DNA of 64,000 nt, from NCBI GenBank assembly GCA_016235445.1, contig JACRLB010000002.1, positions 62,001 through 126,000 on the forward strand, read 5' to 3'. Shown piece after piece: positions 58,247 through 64,000 of the stretch. The first letter of the stretch is position 1; the number at the start of each line of letters is the position of its first letter. The stretch comes from Chloroflexota bacterium (lineage in GTDB: Bacteria; Chloroflexota; Anaerolineae; Anaerolineales; Villigracilaceae). Both the position numbers and the translations under genes were made by a program. The notes under the pieces are model-generated. The model was given only the letters and a program-made list of their open reading frames with translations. It had not been told where the DNA came from and searched no databases.

Positions 58247-58252
58247 ATTGTA
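58247..58252 (-). promoter_or_regulatory. -10 TACAAT, leaderless-type start
   Basis: On the minus strand 7 bases before the FolM-like ATG; no SD site. Confidence 0.45.
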
Positions 58253-58383
58253 TCATCATCAAACTTGACAAGGTTTATCCTATTCTTGACTTCCGTTTTT
58301 GGAGGTGATAACATCGCTGATGCGTTGAAGAAAGTATTGATGTTTGCGTTCTCCAAAATCCAATTTGAGAAAGGCGCTAAATC

Positions 58384-59403
58384 ATGACCATGAATCAAAA
58401 CGTACCGGGCTACACGGGGGATATTGCCGAACAGCACGTTGACCCATCCCATGAATATTCAACTGAAAATCAGGAGATTGTTTTTTCGAAAGAACAGCAC
58501 GCCATTTGGGCGGATTTGTTTGCGGGAATTCACCAGCCGTATTTGCTGGAGCATCTTTGCAGTGAATATTTGGCTGGGTTGGAATTTTTGCAACTCGATC
58601 CGCAGTGCATCCCGACAGTGGCGCATCTCATCGAGCGCATTACGCCGCGTACGGGCTGGCACATCGAGCGGACGATTGTCCGTTACACGATGGCGGATGA
58701 TTGGTACAGGAAATTTGCCCAGCGCATTTTTCTGATTACGGATTACCTGCGCACGCGTGACCAGATGGAGTTTACGCCAGAGCCTGATATGTTCCACGAT
58801 ATTTTCGGTCACCTGCCTTTTCTGACTCAGGAATTTTATGCGCGCATCGAAGATAAGTTTGCGCCCGCGTACATAAATGCCACGCAGGAGGAACGGGAAG
58901 TGATCAAACGGCTGGCGTGGTACAGCACGGAGTTTGGGCTGGTGGTGCAGGACAACCGCTTCAAGGTTTTTGGTGCGGGGATCATCTCCGGGCGCAAGGA
59001 ACTGACGCGCACGATCATGGAGTTCTACCGCCTCGGGCGCGACAATGTGATCGATTACAGCAAGGATGCGTTCGAGCAGTTACAGCATCAATTCCATGCC
59101 AGCAAGAACAACCTGTACCGCATCATCGACGGGGTGAATGCGCTTCACCAAAAGGGACAGATGTCTTCCGAGTCTCAGGGCTGGAATGTGGTTTATTCGA
59201 TGTACGACAGCCTGGGCATCGCGCGCGAGGGAATCTTCGGCGGCGAGGTGATTCTGGTTCCGTTCGATGTGGAGACGATTGCGAGAATCCCCAAGACGGT
59301 ATATGCCTTTAATCCGATGCTCTTTGTCTGCGAGTCTTTGGAGCAGATGGACGGAGTTCTGGATTCGTACTTGAAGCCAATTTCGATGCGGGCCAAAGTT
59401 TGA
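58384..59403 (+). CDS. phhA: Pterin-dependent phenylalanine-4-hydroxylase
   Basis: 339 residues. Iron ligands His-His-Glu are found in EPDMFHDIFGHLPFL and WYSTEFGLV. Converts phenylalanine to tyrosine using tetrahydropterin and oxygen, so the organism meets oxygen at least at times. No regulatory ACT domain. Divergent from the FolM-like reductase. Longer than the 270-residue proteobacterial PhhA, mostly at the C-terminus, where a segment of about 70 residues resembles the animal and Gram-positive forms. Confidence 0.93.
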   Translation: MTMNQNVPGYTGDIAEQHVDPSHEYSTENQEIVFSKEQHAIWADLFAGIHQPYLLEHLCSEYLAGLEFLQLDPQCIPTVAHLIERITPRTGWHIERTIVRYTMADDWYRKFAQRIFLITDYLRTRDQMEFTPEPDMFHDIFGHLPFLTQEFYARIEDKFAPAYINATQEEREVIKRLAWYSTEFGLVVQDNRFKVFGAGIISGRKELTRTIMEFYRLGRDNVIDYSKDAFEQLQHQFHASKNNLYRIIDGVNALHQKGQMSSESQGWNVVYSMYDSLGIAREGIFGGEVILVPFDVETIARIPKTVYAFNPMLFVCESLEQMDGVLDSYLKPISMRAKV

Positions 59404-59453
59404 TTTTTTTTGTATACGGATGAGACGGACTACACGGGATAAGACGGATTGTT

Positions 59454-59597
59454 AACTCACCTTACGCGCCCTCACCCTACCCTCTACCCTTACGGGCACA
59501 CGTCCCGAAGGGAGAGGGGACTCCCTTCCCCTTCGGGGGAAGGGTTGGGGAAAGTGCCCGTTAGGGTATGAGGGAGAGAAACGGCGTAAGGTGAGTT
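59454..59597. repeat. Inverted-repeat element with AACTCACCTTACGC ends (144 bp)
   Basis: 14-bp perfect terminal inverted repeats AACTCACCTTACGC / GCGTAAGGTGAGTT. The interior has CCCTCTACCCTTACGGGCAC and other arms pairing with GTGCCCGTTAGGG. Same ends as 2515-2774. It is the only thing seen between phhA and the 59697 gene. Confidence 0.8.
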
Positions 59598-59696
59598 ATT
59601 AAAAGATTTTCCGTGAAGTGTAGTCCGTGTGCAAAACCCTTCGGAATCGAATAAAATTGAACAGACGTTACAACAAGCTGGCACAAGGAGCGTATC

Positions 59697-61778
59697 ATGA
59701 CAGGGACGTTGAATTTCCAATGGCAGAATGAATTTTTGTGCAAGACCATTTATCCCATGCGGGAGACAAAACTGCGCGACTTTCTGATCTTCTATAAGGA
59801 AGTTGATCTGTGGGCGGAATACAGGAACAAGGATATTTCCACGCTCAAAGCGGATGTGGCGGAATACGAACAAGGCATGGAAAACGCGCGCATCGCGGAC
59901 TTCAAGTTGTATTCGAGCCTGCGCGAATATTTTATGCTGGCCGATGTGAAGGGCTATTTCGTCAAGTACAAACCCATCGAAGAAGAGGCGATGGCGCTGA
60001 TTCAAAAGAATCACGCGCTATTTGTCTCTTCCTGGCCCAAGGATATTCGCGGTGAGCGTACCTTCATTCTGAGCCGCATCGAGTCTTTCAAAACACAGCT
60101 TGGTTTTCTGCGCGACCGCATCCGTTATTTACAGCGCCAGCTCGAGGGGATGGCGGCGGAGCATCCCAACCGCGCTAAAGTGGAGACCGAATTCAAGCTC
60201 AAGAATGAATCCGCACTGCCGATGGTGCTGGAAGAGATGGAAAAATTGCGCCAGTTCGAGGAAACCTACAACAAACTCGAAGGCCCCAAACTGGAATGGT
60301 ACAAACTCACGAAAGCCGACCCAAATTACAAGACCACTGAAAGTGAATTCCTCGTCAATTACGATCCGAAAGTTCCTGTCACGGTTAAGGATATTGTCCG
60401 CTTGAAGGTGGAGCAGTTTGCGAAGACTCTCGAAAACAAAACGCAGTATCAATTGCTGGCGGATATCCGCGCGCGTTTCGAGAAGGGACCCAAACGCTTC
60501 CCACTTTGGCTGCAATACATGGTTGTCCATTTTTCAGGGATGCGCTACAAGTCTGCGCATGGCTCATGGGCAGACCCGAAAGACTTGCTCATCCGTTTGC
60601 GCGTTGAAGAAGTAAAGAAGGCGCAAGCCGCGCTCAGCGATGCGGACGTAGCCGCAAAATGCACGGAGAAGATCGTTCAATACGAAGGCGCAGGCGCGAA
60701 CAAGCCCGGTCTCGCGGCGGCCAGTGACAAGTCATGGAAGGATAAAGTGTCCATGCACATGCAGGGGGTCAAAGCCAATGGGCCGAAGACCAAGCGCGCT
60801 GGCCTCGCGGCGTTGGTGGAAGAAGAGGCCCGGTACGAGTTCATGTCCATGACGACCGATCAGGCCCTCACGAAGTTGGAGGCGATGAAAAGTCAATTCC
60901 CAGACTGGGCGTGGAAGATGATCGTCATGCTTACATCCCTGCGAGTCAATCACGTCACCGATGCGAATTGGGAAACCTTCACCCCTGAAGAGGATAAGCT
61001 CCGCTTTGCAGACATGGCCTACTATCCCATCTTTAGCAAGTGGGCTTCGGATAATACGGGCATGTGGCGCCCCGAGCATGGACGGACGCAGGAGATCATT
61101 GTCACGCGCGCGGTTTGCAACGAAACTGCGGAACATGCCCAGCACATCCGCGGGCATCTCCCGCCCGGTGGGTTGACCGATAATGCGGCGCGATACGTCA
61201 AACTTTCTGCGGAGAAAGCGCCTGGCTCATATTTCATCCACGCCACGGGTGCGGAACATTACACACAGGGCGCGAGTATCTTTTGGCTGAGATATGTCAA
61301 CAGCGAGCCGAGCGTTTGGCAGATTCCCAAAGCGACTCAGGATTCGAATGGCGTGGGGTTGGTTCCCGCGGAATTCATGGGCAAACGCCCACAGCCCAAA
61401 GGCGGCAAGAATGCCGCGCCGATTGCCGTGCCGTGGGAATACAAAGGCGGCGGCATGACCCGCACTCGCACCACCATCGACGCTGAGAAAAAGAAGGCGA
61501 CACAAAACCAGTGGCTGCGCTGGATCCATGAAGCGACTGTCATCGAAGTGACGGACACCGCCGATGGCACGTATGTGTACACGTTTGAAACATCCCTGCC
61601 CGATGACTTCCGCGGCACTTCCTGCCTCGGCATCTTCCGCAACAGCTTACGCTGGAATCTCGCGGATGGCGATGAGGATAATTACAACCGCTCCTTTGTG
61701 GGCTACGCTCCCGAAGGGCAGGTTCCATTGGAGAAGTTGAAAGTGATGATGGATTGGAATAAGATTATTTTGAAGTAA
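59697..61778 (+). CDS. Large protein of unknown function (693 aa)
   Basis: I do not recognise any family. It starts with ATG behind AAGGAG. Residues about 1-230 are charged and helical, with coiled-coil character around 100-210. About 230-450 is helical (WLQYMVVHFSGMRYKSAHG; WKMIVMLTSLRVNHVTDANW). About 450-690 is mixed and Trp-rich with GTYVYTFETSLPDDFRGTSC and RNSLRWNLADGDEDNYN. No signal peptide or membrane helix. A terminator follows, so it is monocistronic. Composition matches its neighbours. Confidence 0.85.
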   Translation: MTGTLNFQWQNEFLCKTIYPMRETKLRDFLIFYKEVDLWAEYRNKDISTLKADVAEYEQGMENARIADFKLYSSLREYFMLADVKGYFVKYKPIEEEAMALIQKNHALFVSSWPKDIRGERTFILSRIESFKTQLGFLRDRIRYLQRQLEGMAAEHPNRAKVETEFKLKNESALPMVLEEMEKLRQFEETYNKLEGPKLEWYKLTKADPNYKTTESEFLVNYDPKVPVTVKDIVRLKVEQFAKTLENKTQYQLLADIRARFEKGPKRFPLWLQYMVVHFSGMRYKSAHGSWADPKDLLIRLRVEEVKKAQAALSDADVAAKCTEKIVQYEGAGANKPGLAAASDKSWKDKVSMHMQGVKANGPKTKRAGLAALVEEEARYEFMSMTTDQALTKLEAMKSQFPDWAWKMIVMLTSLRVNHVTDANWETFTPEEDKLRFADMAYYPIFSKWASDNTGMWRPEHGRTQEIIVTRAVCNETAEHAQHIRGHLPPGGLTDNAARYVKLSAEKAPGSYFIHATGAEHYTQGASIFWLRYVNSEPSVWQIPKATQDSNGVGLVPAEFMGKRPQPKGGKNAAPIAVPWEYKGGGMTRTRTTIDAEKKKATQNQWLRWIHEATVIEVTDTADGTYVYTFETSLPDDFRGTSCLGIFRNSLRWNLADGDEDNYNRSFVGYAPEGQVPLEKLKVMMDWNKIILK

Positions 61779-61780
61779 AG

Positions 61781-61811
61781 AACAGGCCGCGCTTTCGCGC
61801 GGCCTGCTTGT
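61781..61811 (+). terminator. Terminator of the 693-residue gene
   Basis: CAGGCCGCGC-TTTC-GCGCGGCCTG then CTTGTT, 5 bases past the stop. Strong stem, short U-run. Confidence 0.8.
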
Positions 61812-61818
61812 TACTAAT

Positions 61819-62069
61819 TTGACAATGTCACATTAATACTGAAACCAAAGTACAAAACCACAAAGGCACGACACTTGCGTCGTGCGGCTTAAGCCGTACC
61901 AGTGCAGGTGAGTGTCACAAAGGAAACCTTCGTTTTTAGCCTTTTGCTCTCCTCACCTGCACTGCAACACACCTGCCCTGGCGGGCGGTGCCAGGGAACG
62001 CAGTGCGGCGCAAGTGTTGTGCCCCTTTGTGGACTTTGTGGTAAAGGTTTTGAAATGTGACATTGTCAA
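61819..62069. repeat. Inverted-repeat element family I, copy 2 (251 bp)
   Basis: TTGACAATGTCACA and TGTGACATTGTCAA ends with a 6-bp direct repeat, ACTAAT, on both sides (61813-61818 and 62070-62075). It is inverted relative to copies 1 and 3. The longer interior includes a CCCTGGCGGGCGGTGCCAGGG palindromic arm pair. Confidence 0.85.
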
Positions 62070-62099
62070 ACTAATTGGGAATCAAGATGGGGAAAGGAA

Positions 62100-63236
62100 C
62101 TACTTCAAAAACTCTTCAAAATTTTCTCGTTTAATAACCTGCACAGTTGCGTCCGGGTATGCCTCTAAAAATGTGCGTTTCGTGGCGGCTTTAATTTCTC
62201 CCGTGCCCCATTTGAATTCGTGCGCATCCAATCGTCCTGCGTGCTCTTCGATGTAATCTATTTCCTTTTGGTCATACGTCCGCCAGAAATAAGCATTGAC
62301 CGAACGCCCCGCCAGTTGATTCGCCTTACGCCGTTCCACCATCAGGAAGTTTTCCCACAATTGTCCCGCATCATTCCGAATGGAAATGGGATTCAGATTT
62401 TGAATCAGGCTGTTCCGCACACCGTTATCGAAGAAATAATAGCGTGAGTTTTTGGTCACTTCCTTGCGCAGGTTGCGCGAAAACCCGCCCACCCGAAAGA
62501 TCACAAACACTTTTTCAAGCAGGTCCAAATACCGCTCCACAGTATCGCGGCTTAATCCAAGGCTGGTGGCAAGTTCCGATAGTGAAACTTCCTGGCCAAT
62601 TTGGAAAGCCAGCAAACGTAACAGGTCAACAATTTTTTCGGGACGTCGAATCCCTTCCAGTTCCAGAAGGTCACGATATAGATAGGAGCCAACCAATTCA
62701 CCCAGCAGGCGCTCGCGCAAAACAAGGTCTTCCGTTGTGGCAATCACAGGATACCCACCCCATACCATCCATTGTTCCAGTTGGTTTCGAGTTTCCAATG
62801 TTCCAAGGGTCTTACTCAATTCTGGGTAACTGAGCGGATATAACGTGAAAGTCAGCTTGCGTCCTGTCAACGGCTCGCTGATCTTGTTGGCGAGTTCAAA
62901 CGAAGCCGACCCAGTCGCAAGGATGGTTACGTTGGGGTTGTTGTCGATCAGGATTTTGAGATTCAATCCAATTTCAGGTACGCGCTGTGCTTCATCAATA
63001 ACCAAAAGTTCAGCATCCCCCAATACCTCCTTTAGCGTTTTCAAATCCTGGCTGGCCAACGCTTCACGGTAGAGCAATTCGTCAGCATTAACAAACCGCG
63101 TCCGCAGTGAGGTGGAGGCGAGCAAATCTTTCGCCAGCGTAGTCTTCCCTGCCTGTCGTGGGCCATAAAGCACCAAAACCTTGCCCCGAATCAGGTTTTT
63201 CTGGATTTCCTCAAGGAGTAACCGCTGAATTTTCAT
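62100..63236 (-). CDS. AAA-family ATPase with DUF4143
   Basis: 378 residues. Walker A VLYGPRQAGKTTLAK, Walker B AELLVIDEAQRVPE, arginine-finger-like TGSASFEL. A winged-helix segment follows (SLSELATSLGLSRDTVERYL) and then the DUF4143 domain with a PD-(D/E)XK-like end (KEIDYIEEHAGRLDAHEFKW). The family is widespread and its function unclear; links to mobile DNA are common. Inverted family I repeats lie on both sides. Confidence 0.92.
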   Translation of the reverse strand: MKIQRLLLEEIQKNLIRGKVLVLYGPRQAGKTTLAKDLLASTSLRTRFVNADELLYREALASQDLKTLKEVLGDAELLVIDEAQRVPEIGLNLKILIDNNPNVTILATGSASFELANKISEPLTGRKLTFTLYPLSYPELSKTLGTLETRNQLEQWMVWGGYPVIATTEDLVLRERLLGELVGSYLYRDLLELEGIRRPEKIVDLLRLLAFQIGQEVSLSELATSLGLSRDTVERYLDLLEKVFVIFRVGGFSRNLRKEVTKNSRYYFFDNGVRNSLIQNLNPISIRNDAGQLWENFLMVERRKANQLAGRSVNAYFWRTYDQKEIDYIEEHAGRLDAHEFKWGTGEIKAATKRTFLEAYPDATVQVIKRENFEEFLK

Positions 63237-63306
63237 AAATTCATTATACTACACCCTCTGAATTTACAGTTCCCCCAACCCGCCCCTTCACCTACCAATT
63301 ACTACT

Positions 63307-63435
63307 TTGACAATGTCACATTTCAAAACCTTTTACCACAAAGTCCACAAAGGGTCACAACACTTGCGCCGCACTGCGTTCCCTGGCACCGCCCGCCAGG
63401 GCAGGTGTGTTGCAGTGCAGGTGAGGAGAGCAAAA
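63307..63435. repeat. Inverted-repeat element family I, copy 3 (truncated)
   Basis: The left end TTGACAATGTCACATTTC is preserved, after ACTACT; the right end is missing. It continues into CCAATCCTCC low-complexity sequence up to the sigma factor gene. Opposite orientation to the copy at 61819-62069. Confidence 0.75.
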
Positions 63436-63503
63436 TGCTAAAACCCATCCCCAATCCTCCAATCCTCCCACAACCTGCAACTTCCCCCCACCGACTCCTG
63501 TAT

Positions 63504-63509
63504 TACACT
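63504..63509 (+). promoter_or_regulatory. -10 TACACT, leaderless-type start
   Basis: Six bases before the sigma factor ATG at 63516; no SD site. Confidence 0.45.
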
Positions 63510-63515
63510 TTAGCC

Positions 63516-64000
63516 ATGAATGCGCCATCAGACCGCGACCTGATTCTACAAGCCCGTCGCGGCGAGGCGGCGGCGTTTGGCGAGCTTGTCACGCGCTATC
63601 AAGTCAACGTGTTCAATGTCTGTTACCGCATTCTGCATGAGCGCGGCGAAGCCGAAGACCTCGCGCAGGAAGCATTTATCCGCGCCTATGACCGCATCCA
63701 CACCTTTGACATCGAGCGCGAATTCGGCCCGTGGATTCGGCGGGTGGCGGCCAACCTGTGTCTCAACCACATCGAAGGGCAAAAGGTCACAGCCGAGTTG
63801 GACGATGAACGGGATGCCGATCCAACTCAAAGGCCAGAATCAATTGTCGAGTTAAAGGAACGAAGCGAACAAATTCGCAGTACGCTCGCATCCCTGCCCG
63901 CTCATTATCGCATCGTCATCGAACTGCGGCATTATCAGGAAATGCCCTACGAAGAAATCGCCGCGCACCTGAACATCCCATTGAGCGACGTGAAGAGTCA
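63516..64000 (+). CDS. ECF RNA polymerase sigma factor, 3' end outside window
   Basis: 161 residues visible, open at the window end. Region 2: LVTRYQVNVFNVCYRILHER, AEDLAQEAFIRAYDRI and FGPWIRRVAANLCLNH. Region 4: LASLPAHYRIVIELRHYQEM, then PYEEIAAHLNIPLSDVKS, the start of the DNA-binding helix-turn-helix. RpoE-like. The anti-sigma factor, if linked, lies beyond the window. Confidence 0.93.
   Translation, partial: MNAPSDRDLILQARRGEAAAFGELVTRYQVNVFNVCYRILHERGEAEDLAQEAFIRAYDRIHTFDIEREFGPWIRRVAANLCLNHIEGQKVTAELDDERDADPTQRPESIVELKERSEQIRSTLASLPAHYRIVIELRHYQEMPYEEIAAHLNIPLSDVKS

Noticed and set aside
61813-63435. True composite transposon around the DUF4143 ATPase
   Set aside because: No transposase, the right copy lacks its outer end, and no target duplication spans the whole unit; kept only as a finding to check.

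Overview
The window looks like a chromosome segment of a Chloroflexota bacterium, most likely class Anaerolineae. This is inference from several traits: Pro/Thr-rich (TPTP-type) linkers on surface lipoproteins, an abundance of GAF/PAS sensor proteins, a T-box ahead of leuS, genes with SD sites mixed with genes that look leaderless, and intergenic spaces filled with small inverted-repeat elements. Bacterial housekeeping genes are colinear and intact. No phage, plasmid, rRNA or CRISPR signature is visible, and no transposase gene is present.

Layout. 1-7970: c-di-GMP and lysine genes (GAF-GGDEF cyclase, lysA, a giant GAF/PAS HD-GYP phosphodiesterase). 8029-12555: a lipoprotein, then a two-gene conflict-type locus (NACHT ATPase with a non-catalytic formylglycine-enzyme-like C-terminus, plus a small partner sharing its N-terminal motif). 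12556-17739: a FIST protein with a giant histidine kinase. 17990-25757: the nusA-ylxR-infB-rbfA-nrnA-truB-ribF translation operon, minus strand. 25895-28421: a methyltransferase, a small-protein/nucleotidyltransferase pair, and two poorly known proteins. 28460-34005: a cell-wall cluster of four L,D-transpeptidases and an amidase. 34015-38200: mixed genes. 38465-42959: an accessory zone of toxin-antitoxin modules (HEPN/MNT, AbrB/PIN/RHH, an orphan MNT) and an AT-rich DUF4365-type gene, ending at a duplicated gcvT 3' end. 43053-51664: a GlyA-GcvT fusion, a histidine kinase, two alanine tRNAs, a leucine T-box and leuS with a lysine-rich N-terminal extension. 51889-55708: surface and membrane proteins. 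55912-59403: a pterin/folate cluster (folE, folK, folB, a FolM-like reductase) ending in a pterin-dependent phenylalanine hydroxylase. 59697-64000: a 693-residue protein I do not recognise, a DUF4143 ATPase framed by inverted repeats, and an ECF sigma factor cut by the window edge.

The most distinctive property of the sequence is its load of short interspersed elements. At least three families have terminal inverted repeats and 8-9 bp target duplications (MITE-like), several are nested in one another, and short repeats are also inserted in frame inside conserved proteins (LysA, LeuS, the GlyA-GcvT fusion, a methyltransferase). The strongest candidate for a new system is the NACHT/small-partner pair at 9027-12094. 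Its two proteins share an N-terminal module, the ATPase C-terminus resembles the variable C-type-lectin-like domains diversified in other conflict systems, and a C8A8 tract lies just inside its start.
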